From: Pseudomonadales bacterium
GTDB lineage: Bacteria > Pseudomonadota > Gammaproteobacteria > Pseudomonadales > Azotimanducaceae
Reading direction: 5' to 3'
DNA: 64,000 nucleotides
Assembly: GCA_028281005.1 (NCBI GenBank)
Contig: JANQKS010000067.1
Location: 1-64,000, forward strand
Shown here: positions 1 through 9,407 of the stretch, in pieces
How the letters are laid out: every line of letters begins with the position of its first letter
Position numbering within the stretch: the stretch's first letter is position 1
The notes under the pieces: generated by a model
What the model was told of the DNA's origin: nothing
Databases searched by the model: none
Seen by the model: only the letters and a program-made list of their open reading frames with translations
Program-made: the position numbers and the translations under genes

Positions 1-95
1 TTGCTCGTCGCAATATCCAGATATTACTCCTCACTCTTCCTGGCCAGCCCAAAGCTGGCGAACTCTGATCCTAAGTTTTCAAGTGGTTTGAGCAC

Positions 96-545
96 TAGTG
101 GCCCGGCATTCCCGGCCGCGGTATCGCCATGGCCATCGAAGACTTGGTGCGTGAGGTGCACGACACCCATCACCCTATCGCCGTGGGTCGATACTATGAG
201 GATCAACGCGAAGCAGCGCTACAGCGCGCAGGGGACTTTCGCGACAATCGACTACCGGTGTTCCTACGTTTTTTTGAGCAGCGTATAGCCGCCAATGACA
301 GCGGCTGGCTCGTCGGTGACCATTTGAGTTACTGTGATCTGGCCCTGTTCCAGACCATCGCCGGACTCAAGTATGCATTCCCGAACACCTTAGCCGGGTT
401 GGCGGAAGACTTACCCGGGGTATTGCGAGTTGCCACATCTGTGGCCAATGACCAGCGACTGGTGGACTACTTGGCAACGCGGCCACCGTTTAACGACGAC
501 GGTATTTTTCGGCACTATCCGGAGTTGGATAAGCCGCAGCACTGA
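96..545 (+). pseudogene. Glutathione S-transferase C-terminal part, N-terminus missing or out of frame at the window edge
   Basis: ORF 129..545 has the GST C-terminal pattern (DLVREVHDTHHPIAVGRYYEDQ...FRDNRLPVFLRFFEQ). An in-frame TAG at 96-98 precludes an intact N-terminal domain in this frame. Confidence 0.55.
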
Positions 546-640
546 CTACTAGCGAGCCGTCTTTACCACAATTTCACAAACCAACCGTACCATGTGGGGC
601 GACGTAACTCGGATCAGCTACAAAAAGGAAGTTTTACCGC

Positions 641-1669
641 ATGACCCTCCCCAAAATTGCGATCAACGGCTTCGGCCGCATTGGTCGCACCATCACACGC
701 ATCGCTAAACTGCGCCGCCACTATGATGTCGTCGCCATCAACGATCTGGCCAACGCAGACGATCTCGCTTACGCGTTTAAATACGACAGTATTCACGGCG
801 TTTACCCGGGCAAAGTCTCGAATACAGACCAAGAGATGGTCATTGACGGCGACCCATTTTTGGTCCTGCAGGAAGCAGATCCAAAGAAGCTCCCTTGGCG
901 CGAGCTAGGCGTCGATTACGTGGTTGAAAGCAGTGGCCACTTTCGCCAGGTGGAGCAATTGCAATGGCATCTCGATGCCGGTGCTAAGCGGGTCATCGTC
1001 ACAGTGCCCACCAAAGATGCGCTATCGGCTACCCTGGTGGCTGGCGTCAACGACCATGTGGTCACCCCAGAAACGCGCATCATCAGCAACGCCAGCTGTA
1101 CGACCAATTGCGCCGCACCCATCGCCAAGGTGTTGCATGAAAACTTCGGCATTAAACGCGGTCTATTGAACACAGTGCACGCCTACACATCAGATCAGCG
1201 CTTGATCGATTCACCACATAAAGACAAACGGCGCTCGCGTAGCGCCGCGACCAATATTGTGCCTACCTCCACCGGTGCAGCACGGGCTATAGGGCAAGTG
1301 ATCCCGGAGTTGGATGGTCGCCTCGATGGTATGGCCATGCGGGTACCGGTACCCGACGGCAGCGTCGTGGATCTTACCGTGGAGCTTGAAACAAACGTCA
1401 CGGTGGAGGCCATCAACGGGGTGATGGCTACAGCAGCCGCTGGCCCGCTCAAAAACATTTTGCAGCATTGCGTAGATCCGATTGTTTCAGGCGACATCAT
1501 CGGCAACGGCCACTCCAGTATCTTCGATGCGGGTCTGACGCAGGTAATCGACCAACGTATGGCCAAAGTCATCTCTTGGTACGACAACGAATGGGGTTAC
1601 AGCACGCGCGTAGAGGAGTTGATTGAGCGTTTGGCCGGCATGGACGAAGGTCCAACAAGCGCGTCGTAG
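641..1669 (+). CDS. gap: Type I glyceraldehyde-3-phosphate dehydrogenase
   Basis: INGFGRIGR Rossmann motif, SNASCTTNC active site, WYDNEWGYS C-terminal motif; 342 aa. Confidence 0.97.
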   Translation: MTLPKIAINGFGRIGRTITRIAKLRRHYDVVAINDLANADDLAYAFKYDSIHGVYPGKVSNTDQEMVIDGDPFLVLQEADPKKLPWRELGVDYVVESSGHFRQVEQLQWHLDAGAKRVIVTVPTKDALSATLVAGVNDHVVTPETRIISNASCTTNCAAPIAKVLHENFGIKRGLLNTVHAYTSDQRLIDSPHKDKRRSRSAATNIVPTSTGAARAIGQVIPELDGRLDGMAMRVPVPDGSVVDLTVELETNVTVEAINGVMATAAAGPLKNILQHCVDPIVSGDIIGNGHSSIFDAGLTQVIDQRMAKVISWYDNEWGYSTRVEELIERLAGMDEGPTSAS

Positions 1670-1676
1670 AGGTAAG

Positions 1677-2420
1677 CTGCCGACTGGCCAAGTTGGAATT
1701 GCCAGACCTGAAGCGCCGCAGACTACCGCCTAGCTGCATATCGGAATACTCGCGGCGTCGTTGTTCGAGATACTGACTTGGGAAAAGACCGCTTAGCTTT
1801 CTAAACTCGCGATTAAAGTGGGGCTGGTCGTAGAAGCCAAATTGATGCGCAAGTGTCGTCCAATTCACATCAACATTCGGCTCTATGGCTTCCAGAAGTG
1901 CGACAAGTCGATGTATGCGGCACAACATCTTTGGGGTGACACCAACCGCGCGTTTGAAGTGATTGCTGACATGGCGGTCACTGTAGCCACAGCTTTCATA
2001 AAATGCCTCCAGTTCAACGGCACCGCCTTCAGCGCAGATTTGTGCATAGAGATGAACAAGCCAGTCTGGTAAGGGCTTCGCTGGCGGGAGATCAGATGTT
2101 GGTGAATGCGCTGGTGACCGGCTTCGATGGAGGCATCGGTAAACTCAGACTTCACCGCGTCAATAAATTCAGGGAGTAGCACATCGCGCCCTGAGACGGT
2201 TTGATCCAAATATGCAGACATGTCGAGATTAAACAGCGAATGGAACCCTGGCGGGTCGAACAACAGTCCTACCACGTGGGTGCCATTTTCTGGCGTGTGC
2301 CATGTAGGCGTGGTTTGGAAAAAATCTATCCAGCATTCATCGAAGGCTGTGTTTGCTGCTGGATCAGAGTGTTTGCCAAGGCGATGCGCATTACCCAGAG
2401 GCTCGGACCATTACCCTATG
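1677..2420 (-). pseudogene. AraC-family transcriptional regulator, frameshifted
   Basis: ORF 1883..2275 (-) carries the N-terminal part and ORF 1569..1928 (-) the C-terminal HTH. The missing HTH part (ELEAFYESCGYSDRHVSNHFKRAVGVTPK) is read in the second frame upstream of 1928. Confidence 0.7.
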
Positions 2421-2552
2421 GTTAACAAATACTCTGCCACTGCTGCAACCAAAATATATGCGCTACACCAAGCTGCTGCCAGCAAGCTCTTCCCAAACAA
2501 GCGGCACGCAGCGTAGGCTACCCGCATCGATCAACGAGGAGAGTAGAGGACA

Positions 2553-3200
2553 TTGCTCAAACTATATTCCGCACCACGCACGCGAAGTATTCGCGTCGCG
2601 TGGCTGCTGGAGGAGATGGCACAATCTTACGAGCTGATCAGCGGAGAATTCCAGCAAACCGGCTCAAAGTTTTTTATCCAATCCACGCCCACTGGAAAGT
2701 ACCCCACCATCGACGATGACGGTGTAATCCTGATGGAATCCGGCGCCATCACCGAGTATCTGTTGGATAAGTATGGCGAGCAGGGGCTACGTCCGGCCCG
2801 CGGCTCCGCGGAACACGGGGAGTATTTGCAGTGGTTGCACTACGCGGATGCCACCGCGTTTTCCCCGCTCGGCGTGGTGGTCTGGCTCACGGTGTATCGG
2901 GATGACGGGGCCGATCACCCGCAGTTGGTGGAAGATGCTCGCGGCAGAGTGGGTGCGGCGCTAAAACCCTTGGATGACCGGCTGCAGGGGCGTCGCTTTC
3001 TGCTGGGAAAGACGTTCAGCGCGGCGGACATCATGATGGCATTTACCCTCACAGCCGCGGCAACGTTAGGCATGCTTACGCCGCATCCAAACCTGACCGC
3101 TTATCTAGCGCGCCTCACACAACGCCCCGCATTTCTGGCGGCAGCGGAAAAGACCGGCAATCTGGAGTTTTTCGCTCACAAATCGCCCAACACATCTTGA
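2553..3200 (+). CDS. Glutathione S-transferase family protein
   Basis: N-terminal thioredoxin-like fold (MLKLYSAPRTRSIRVAWLLEEM...ESGAITEYLLDKYG) and GST C-terminal domain; 215 aa. Confidence 0.9.
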   Translation: MLKLYSAPRTRSIRVAWLLEEMAQSYELISGEFQQTGSKFFIQSTPTGKYPTIDDDGVILMESGAITEYLLDKYGEQGLRPARGSAEHGEYLQWLHYADATAFSPLGVVVWLTVYRDDGADHPQLVEDARGRVGAALKPLDDRLQGRRFLLGKTFSAADIMMAFTLTAAATLGMLTPHPNLTAYLARLTQRPAFLAAAEKTGNLEFFAHKSPNTS

Positions 3201-3802
3201 GTGGATTGCTCGGCTTGGGCTTCATAGCGCAAGAGGTGTTTGATCATCCGGCGATTACCGCTTAGCTGGTGGGTGATGGCCGTTCGTTCGGCGGCGTAGC
3301 GCCAATCGTAGGTTAAGTGTCCGATCAGTACCGCTCGTCCCCACTGCTGCGGTTTCGGTTCAAACACGCGATTGGTCCAGCTTAACTGCGGCGTTTGCGC
3401 ATCTTGATACTTACGCCGCAGTAACGTATTCAGTTTGTCATACGCGTCAATGGCGGCCGCGCCGTCTTCTTCATCGGTCAACACTTCATAACCGGCTTCA
3501 GCCAGCACCCCGGTTTCATCGAAGCGGTAGTAAATCAACACATCCAGGCCGGCTAATTTTCCATCGTAGGCGATGCGCCCCTGCCGGCGGTCCGCGGGCA
3601 GTTGCTCGCCGTGCAAGGCGATCACCTCCTCCAAGGACATACCCCAACTGGCATCACGAAAATCAGTGCCGTGGGTGACCCCAGCCAGACAAGCCATACA
3701 GGTTGCAGTACACCACGCGAATAGCCTGCTGCTGACACCTGCTCGGGGCGTGCTTAACGTAAGTTTCGACTTGGGTAAATTCATTTCGGGGCTACTTCGC
3801 AA
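3176..3802 (-). CDS. Putative exported protein of unknown function
   Basis: 208-aa ORF with hydrophobic N-terminal segment; no family recognised. Its 3' end overlaps the GST gene convergently. Confidence 0.6.
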   Translation of the reverse strand: MRSSPEMNLPKSKLTLSTPRAGVSSRLFAWCTATCMACLAGVTHGTDFRDASWGMSLEEVIALHGEQLPADRRQGRIAYDGKLAGLDVLIYYRFDETGVLAEAGYEVLTDEEDGAAAIDAYDKLNTLLRRKYQDAQTPQLSWTNRVFEPKPQQWGRAVLIGHLTYDWRYAAERTAITHQLSGNRRMIKHLLRYEAQAEQSTQDVLGDL

Positions 3803-4011
3803 CTACAAAATAACAGATTGTCCAGGGTACAGCGCCCGCGTCAATTGGCCGTGAAACGCTGTGTTATTCACTTCGGAAAAACGGATCGTTCACCTTCTCA
3901 AAATCAGATTTTGCGGAAGGTCCCTGCTTCTTACACTACCTCTCGATAGAAAGAAGAGTAAAAATTTAGAACCACAAGTAATCGAACCATCGATTAATAA
4001 GGAAAACGAAG

Positions 4012-4164
4012 ATGATGTTGACTGCTGTTTTTGTCTTGGCAATCGCCGCTACCTTTGCCGTTCTCGCGGCAAGTACCTACCACAAACGTAACCAGCAGCA
4101 CTTCACGCGCCGCGCCGTGCCCATCCCGGTGCGCAGTAGAACGTCTTCGCGGCGGAGGGTTTAG
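4012..4164 (+). CDS. Small single-pass membrane protein with Arg-rich tail (50 aa)
   Basis: ATG preceded by AAGGAAAACGAAG. Reads MMLTAVFVLAIAATFAVLAASTYHKRNQQHFTRRAVPIPVRSRTSSRRRV*. Stop lies 2 nt before the icd ATG at 4167. Confidence 0.5.
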   Translation: MMLTAVFVLAIAATFAVLAASTYHKRNQQHFTRRAVPIPVRSRTSSRRRV

Positions 4165-4166
4165 AC

Positions 4167-5651
4167 ATGGCGGAACCCCTCCTGAAATTTGACCCTGCGG
4201 CGGAAGCCGGTCAACGCAAGCAAGTCACCGTGGCCATCGGCGACGGTGTTGGTCCTGAAATTACAGCCGCAACCCTAAAAGTGCTCGAAGCTGCAGAAGT
4301 CCCGTTGACTTTCAACACTGTCGACATGGGTCTGCAATGCTGGCGCCAAGGGTTGAGCTCCGGCGTACCTGCCGAGAGCATCGCTGCCATTCGCGACAGT
4401 GGCGTGTTGTTGAAAGGTCCGATGACCACACCGCAGGGGTCTGGCATGAAAAGCCTCAACGTTACCTTACGCAAAAGCCTCGGCTTGTACGCCAATGTAC
4501 GCCCGGTGCGCGCCTACGTGCCGTATGTCGACTCCCACCATCCAGAGGCCAACCTGGTCATCATTCGCGAAAACGAGGAGGATTTATACGCAGGTATTGA
4601 GCATCGTCAAACCCAGGACGTAGTGCAGTGTTTAAAACTGGTTTCTCGCCCCGGCTGTGAACGCATCATTCGCTACGCCTTCGAATTTGTCATGACGCGC
4701 AAGCGTAAGCGCCTCACCTGCATGACCAAGGACAACATCATGAAGCTGACCGACGGGCTGTTTCATGAAGTGTTTAACGAAGTCGCCCAAGAGTACCCGG
4801 CGGTGGAAACGGAACACATGATTGTCGACATCGGCATGGCCCGGGTGGCCAACGAACCCGAAGCGTTTGACGTCATCGTCACCCCCAACCTGTATGGCGA
4901 CATTGTCTCCGACATCGCTGCCGAAGTAACCGGTTCAGTGGGCCTCGCCCCTTCGGCCAATATCGGGGAAACGATCAGCGTTTTTGAAGCCATCCACGGC
5001 TCCGCCCCGGACATTGCCGGTCAGAACATCGCCAACCCTTCCGGACTGCTACTTTCCTCCGTGAAAATGTTGGCGCATCTCGGTCTCGGTGAGCAAGCCG
5101 AGCTCATACACAACGCTTGGTTGCGAACCATTGAGGACGGCATGCACACGCGCGACATTTATCGTCGTAGTCGCAGCCGCACCTGTGTGGGCACCGATGG
5201 TTTTGCCGATGCGGTGATTCGGCGTTTAGGTCAACAAGCCGTGACACTGGGTAAGGCGCACTACCCGCGCCGCTTGCTCCAGACCACCCCTCGACCACCG
5301 CAGCGCGAGCAACAGCGTGAATTGGTGGGTGTCGACATTTTTCTCAACAGCCGCGACACCGCCTTGGACTTGGCTAATCAAATTCAGGCGGCGCAGACCG
5401 CCCCGTTGGAGCTGAGCATGATCACCAATCGAGGTGTGCAGGTGTGGCCAGCAGGTGCACCCGAAACCTTCTGCACCGACCATTGGCGCTGTCGTTTCAC
5501 CATGCCACAAGACGCGGAGTCGAGTTTAAACAATCGCGATATTTTTCACTTGGCCATGCGCATCGATGAGGCGGGCCTCGACGTCATAAAAACCGAACAC
5601 CTTTATGAGTTTGACGGCAAACCAGGCTTTTCCATGGGCCAGGGGCAGTAA
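4167..5651 (+). CDS. icd: Isocitrate dehydrogenase with C-terminal extension (Thermus/Rickettsia-like)
   Basis: IGDGVGPEI, RENEEDLYAGIEH, NLYGDIVSDIAAEVTGSVGLAPSANIG, FEAIHGSAPDIAG; 494 aa with extra C-terminal domain. Confidence 0.88.
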   Translation: MAEPLLKFDPAAEAGQRKQVTVAIGDGVGPEITAATLKVLEAAEVPLTFNTVDMGLQCWRQGLSSGVPAESIAAIRDSGVLLKGPMTTPQGSGMKSLNVTLRKSLGLYANVRPVRAYVPYVDSHHPEANLVIIRENEEDLYAGIEHRQTQDVVQCLKLVSRPGCERIIRYAFEFVMTRKRKRLTCMTKDNIMKLTDGLFHEVFNEVAQEYPAVETEHMIVDIGMARVANEPEAFDVIVTPNLYGDIVSDIAAEVTGSVGLAPSANIGETISVFEAIHGSAPDIAGQNIANPSGLLLSSVKMLAHLGLGEQAELIHNAWLRTIEDGMHTRDIYRRSRSRTCVGTDGFADAVIRRLGQQAVTLGKAHYPRRLLQTTPRPPQREQQRELVGVDIFLNSRDTALDLANQIQAAQTAPLELSMITNRGVQVWPAGAPETFCTDHWRCRFTMPQDAESSLNNRDIFHLAMRIDEAGLDVIKTEHLYEFDGKPGFSMGQGQ

Positions 5652-5722
5652 CACCGCCTGCTGGCTGGTTCGACACAACACCGCTGGACACACAGCGCCG
5701 CAGCGTTTAGCTTGCGGCGCTG

Positions 5723-6151
5723 ATGTCTTCCAGCACACTAAACGTTTTTGTGTATGGCACCCTGCAACCGGGCGGCCGCTTCCACGATGAGTTTTGCTCA
5801 GCCTATCAATACCGCGCCAGCAGAGCGTGGACGCGGGGGCGTTTATACAATTTCCCTGAACGTGGGTTTCCCGCTGCGGTTGAGGACCCCGCGCAACAAG
5901 TGTACGGACATTTATTGAGTTTCAAGACCACATCACCGGAGCTGTTAGACAGCCTTGATGCATTAGAAGGTTACTACCCCGATCGGCGAAAGGCGGACAA
6001 CTTCTACTACCGCCTCGAGGTGGACGTGTATATCGAAGACGCCACCACACCCATCATTGCCTGGTGTTATTTCATGCCTGCCGCAAACATCCACCTCTAT
6101 CGCGGAGAGGAAGTGCCTTCCGGGCGCTGGTCCCTGCCCGCTGTCACCTAA
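5723..6151 (+). CDS. Gamma-glutamylcyclotransferase/AIG2-like protein
   Basis: VFVYGTLQPGGRFH start motif and LDALEGYYP motif. Confidence 0.88.
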   Translation: MSSSTLNVFVYGTLQPGGRFHDEFCSAYQYRASRAWTRGRLYNFPERGFPAAVEDPAQQVYGHLLSFKTTSPELLDSLDALEGYYPDRRKADNFYYRLEVDVYIEDATTPIIAWCYFMPAANIHLYRGEEVPSGRWSLPAVT

Positions 6152-6164
6152 CAGCACACGTCAC

Positions 6165-7178
6165 TTAGTAGTAGCGAAGCTCAGTGGCCTTACCCCAAAA
6201 CACGCGGTAAGACAGCGCGGTGTAAAGGATAATCAACGGAAACACCACCGCTACGCCAATCCCCATAAAGGCAAGCGATTCCGGCGCAGCAGCTGCATCC
6301 CAGATGGTGATCTCAAAAGGCACGATGTAGGGATAGAAGCTGTACGCCAACCCCTGAAACGACAACAAGAAGATCACAATGGCCGCCGCAAACGGAATCC
6401 AGTCCGAGCGGGTCACAACCTCGTCGTTTCGGTGCTTGAGCCGATTCAGATAAATAGATGTGCCCAGTAGCGCAGCCCCACACAACAACGGAATGGGCAG
6501 CAGCACAATGATCTGCGGCAGCGCAAACCACTTGGCAAAAATCTCCGGCGAGATTATTGGATTGACGATAGAGACTGCTGTGATGCCCAGCATCATCAAC
6601 CATAAACACGCTTGTACCCAACTCACGACACGCTGCTGCAGTTCTTCTGCGGTTTTCATGATCAACCAGCTACCACCGATGAAAGTATAGGCACTGGCAA
6701 CACAAACCGCGCTTAACAAGCTGAACAACTCACTCCACAAATCACTTTGGAAACCAACCACAAACTGCCCGAGCATGTAGCCCTGGCTGAGGGCCGCCAT
6801 CAGGCTGCCGATAAAAAACAGGCGATCCCAAAGACCTTTGCGGTCCGAGGGCACCTTGGCGCGAAAATCGAAAGCGACCCCGCGCAGAATGAGCCCGACC
6901 AGCAAAATCAAAACGTCCAGGTACAACTCACCCAAGATAATCCCGTGGGCCTCAGGAAAGGCGATAAGCAGCAGGCCGATACCAAGCACCAGCCAAGTCT
7001 CGTTGGCGTCCCAAAAAGGGCCAATGGAGGCCAACATCGTATCGCGCTGTGCTTCGTCCCCCAGCGGCAACAAGATACCTACACCCAAGTCGAAGCCGTC
7101 GAGAATGGCGTACATCAACAGCGACAGCGCCATGAGACCGGCAAAGACGAGGGGGAGTATGGACGTGGTCTCGCTCAT
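6165..7178 (-). CDS. cydB: Cytochrome bd-type ubiquinol oxidase subunit II
   Basis: AILDGFDLGVGILLPL, FWDANETWLVLGIG, FDFRAKV; multiple TM segments; paired with cydA. Confidence 0.95.
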   Translation of the reverse strand: MSETTSILPLVFAGLMALSLLMYAILDGFDLGVGILLPLGDEAQRDTMLASIGPFWDANETWLVLGIGLLLIAFPEAHGIILGELYLDVLILLVGLILRGVAFDFRAKVPSDRKGLWDRLFFIGSLMAALSQGYMLGQFVVGFQSDLWSELFSLLSAVCVASAYTFIGGSWLIMKTAEELQQRVVSWVQACLWLMMLGITAVSIVNPIISPEIFAKWFALPQIIVLLPIPLLCGAALLGTSIYLNRLKHRNDEVVTRSDWIPFAAAIVIFLLSFQGLAYSFYPYIVPFEITIWDAAAAPESLAFMGIGVAVVFPLIILYTALSYRVFWGKATELRYY

Positions 7179-8548
7179 GCCGTCGCTCCCGCTGTTTGCG
7201 GGGTGCGCGGATTCGGAGCAGCGCCGTAGTTTTCCGCCTCCAACTTGGCTGACTGATTGGCCAGATAAAAAACCGTACCCACGTAACTGACCAGAAGAAA
7301 TGCATAGACCACCAGGTAAACAGTTAAGCTAAGGGCCACGTAACTTGCCGGTTGGTCGGTCACCGCCTCCGCAGTTTTCATGACCCCGGACACCAGCCAC
7401 GGCTGACGGCCAATCTCGGTTACGTACCAACCCGCGATGGTCGCCACCCAGCCGGAGAACGTCATCGCGACGTACCAAGTTAACGTACGCGGCGTCAATT
7501 GGCGCCGCCACACCGTGTGGTAGACGCCCCACAGCGCCGTTGCCAACATGGCGAAGCCGACCGCAAGCATAATGCGAAACGCATAAAATACCGGCGCCAC
7601 ACGCGGGTGCTCTGGCGCAAAATCATCGAGCCCTTGTACCTCACCGTCTAACTCATGCGTCAGCACCAAGCTGGCTGCTTTGGGAATCCCTAATTCGAAG
7701 TGGTTGGTGCGTTCTCCCTGATCCGGAACGGCGAACACCAGGAACGGCGCGCCGCGCTGTGTTTCCCAGATACCTTCCATGGCAGCCACTTTGGCCGGCT
7801 GGTGCTCCAACGTGTTTAACCCATGGAGATCACCGGCGAAGATCTGCAGCGGCGCCAATACAGCAGCAACCACCAGGCCGGAGCGCAGCGCCATGCGCGG
7901 AGCCGGTTTAGGATCACCTTTGCGGATCCGGTAGGCGGAAATGCCGATAACCACAAAAGCTGCGGTCAGCCCTGATGCTAGGATGACGTGCGCAAACCGG
8001 TAAGGCATGGAGGGGTTAAAGATGATAGCGGCCCAATCCGTCGCAAACAGCACGCCGTCACGAATCTCATAACCCGCCGGCGTATGCATCCACGAGTTCA
8101 ACACAATGATCCAGAATGCAGAAAGCGTGGTGCTAATGGCGACGGCAAAGGTTGCAAAGGTGTGCAGCCAGCGAGGTACTTTATGCATCCCAAACAGCAT
8201 GATGCCAAGGAACGTCGCCTCCATGAAAAATGCGGTTAGCACCTCGTAACCTAATAGCGGACCGGCAATGTTGCCGACTCGCTCCATGAACCCCGGCCAA
8301 TTGGTGCCAAACTGGAACGACATGGTGATACCGCTAACCACGCCGAGGGCAAAGGTCAGGGCAAAAAACTTCACCCAGAAGCGATAGCAGCGCAACCACA
8401 AATCCTGTTCTGCTGCGTCGGTTGCGAAACTATGGCGCAACTTAAAGTAAACGATGAACCAACCCAACCCGATGGTGATGGCGGGAAACAAAATGTGAAA
8501 CGTGATGTTGGCAGCAAACTGTATGCGCGACAGATCCAGCGTATCCAT
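7175..8548 (-). CDS. cydA: Cytochrome bd-type ubiquinol oxidase subunit I
   Basis: DLSRIQFAANITFHILFPAITIGLGW and GWYVTEIGRQPW; 457 aa; overlaps cydB by 4 nt. Confidence 0.96.
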   Translation of the reverse strand: MDTLDLSRIQFAANITFHILFPAITIGLGWFIVYFKLRHSFATDAAEQDLWLRCYRFWVKFFALTFALGVVSGITMSFQFGTNWPGFMERVGNIAGPLLGYEVLTAFFMEATFLGIMLFGMHKVPRWLHTFATFAVAISTTLSAFWIIVLNSWMHTPAGYEIRDGVLFATDWAAIIFNPSMPYRFAHVILASGLTAAFVVIGISAYRIRKGDPKPAPRMALRSGLVVAAVLAPLQIFAGDLHGLNTLEHQPAKVAAMEGIWETQRGAPFLVFAVPDQGERTNHFELGIPKAASLVLTHELDGEVQGLDDFAPEHPRVAPVFYAFRIMLAVGFAMLATALWGVYHTVWRRQLTPRTLTWYVAMTFSGWVATIAGWYVTEIGRQPWLVSGVMKTAEAVTDQPASYVALSLTVYLVVYAFLLVSYVGTVFYLANQSAKLEAENYGAAPNPRTPQTAGATA

Positions 8549-8625
8549 GTTGTCTCCTTCCTTGTTGGCCTTATCGGAGTGGCATGTTCTCTATTGCGGT
8601 TGGCTGTGTGAGGGTACTGCAAGAA

Positions 8626-9171
8626 TTACGATCGGCGTGTCATCTCCAGCACTTTTTGTAGCCCCGCACCCAGCTTCATCAAGCGGTCTACGTCACTGCG
8701 CGACAGGTTCTGCAACTCATCCGTCCACACCACAATCAGCTCTAGCAGTTCTAGCGCGTCGCGCATGCGTTGCTGCACATGTCCATCCGTTTCGCCACTG
8801 GATGACAGCGCCTCGCGCAACATCGCCGCGGTGGGTTCCAGCTCGCGTTTACGACGCTTCCGCACCAAAGTGCGGGCAATTTCCCAAAGGTCTTCCGGCA
8901 CCGTAAAGTAATCTTTGCGGTCCCCCGGCCGATGGCGCAGCGTGACCAGCTCCCAAGCCTGTAGCTCTTTCAAGCCCATCGACACGTTGGAGCGGGAAAA
9001 ACCCAGTTGCTGTGAAATCTGTTCAGCGCTGAGCGCTGCTTCGGAAAACACCAGCAGCGCATATATCTGGCCCACCGTGCGGTTGATCCCCCAGCGGCTG
9101 CCCATCTCGCCGAAGTGTAAGACCAGGCTTTGCAGCTGCGGATTCATGACATCTGACATTGGCTGTGACAT
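8626..9171 (-). CDS. GbsR/MarR-family transcriptional regulator
   Basis: WGINRTVGQIYALL...ISQQLGFSRSNVSMGLKELQAWELV winged-helix pattern; upstream of cydAB in the same orientation. Confidence 0.88.
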   Translation of the reverse strand: MSQPMSDVMNPQLQSLVLHFGEMGSRWGINRTVGQIYALLVFSEAALSAEQISQQLGFSRSNVSMGLKELQAWELVTLRHRPGDRKDYFTVPEDLWEIARTLVRKRRKRELEPTAAMLREALSSSGETDGHVQQRMRDALELLELIVVWTDELQNLSRSDVDRLMKLGAGLQKVLEMTRRS

Positions 9172-9193
9172 CCGGAACTATGTGACTTTTTGA

Positions 9194-9215
9194 AATTTCA
9201 GAAAATTCTGAAATT
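9194..9215. promoter_or_regulatory. Inverted repeat, candidate GbsR/MarR autoregulatory operator
   Basis: AATTTCAGAA-AA-TTCTGAAATT: perfect 10-bp arms, 23 nt upstream of the regulator start. Confidence 0.55.
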
Positions 9216-9407
9216 ACGAATGTTAGTGTAGCGAAAACGGAGTTGTGCATCACACACCCTTCGTCCCCCGTAGCCTCGCGGCTCAGCCCGGGTCAGTTAC
9301 GTTCTGAAACTGTCTGTGCAGCGAGTTCATCACGGATTTCATGGTGAGGATCACCCATGGTCGCGAAAGCCAAACCCCAGTCTGCTTGCGCTTCGCCCAC
9401 CGATTAA

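Noticed and set aside
9290-9397. 36-aa minus-strand ORF downstream of the BVMO (GTG start, MGEAQADWGLAFATMGDPHHEIRDELAAQTVSERN)
   Set aside because: No clear RBS or family; cannot be distinguished from chance.
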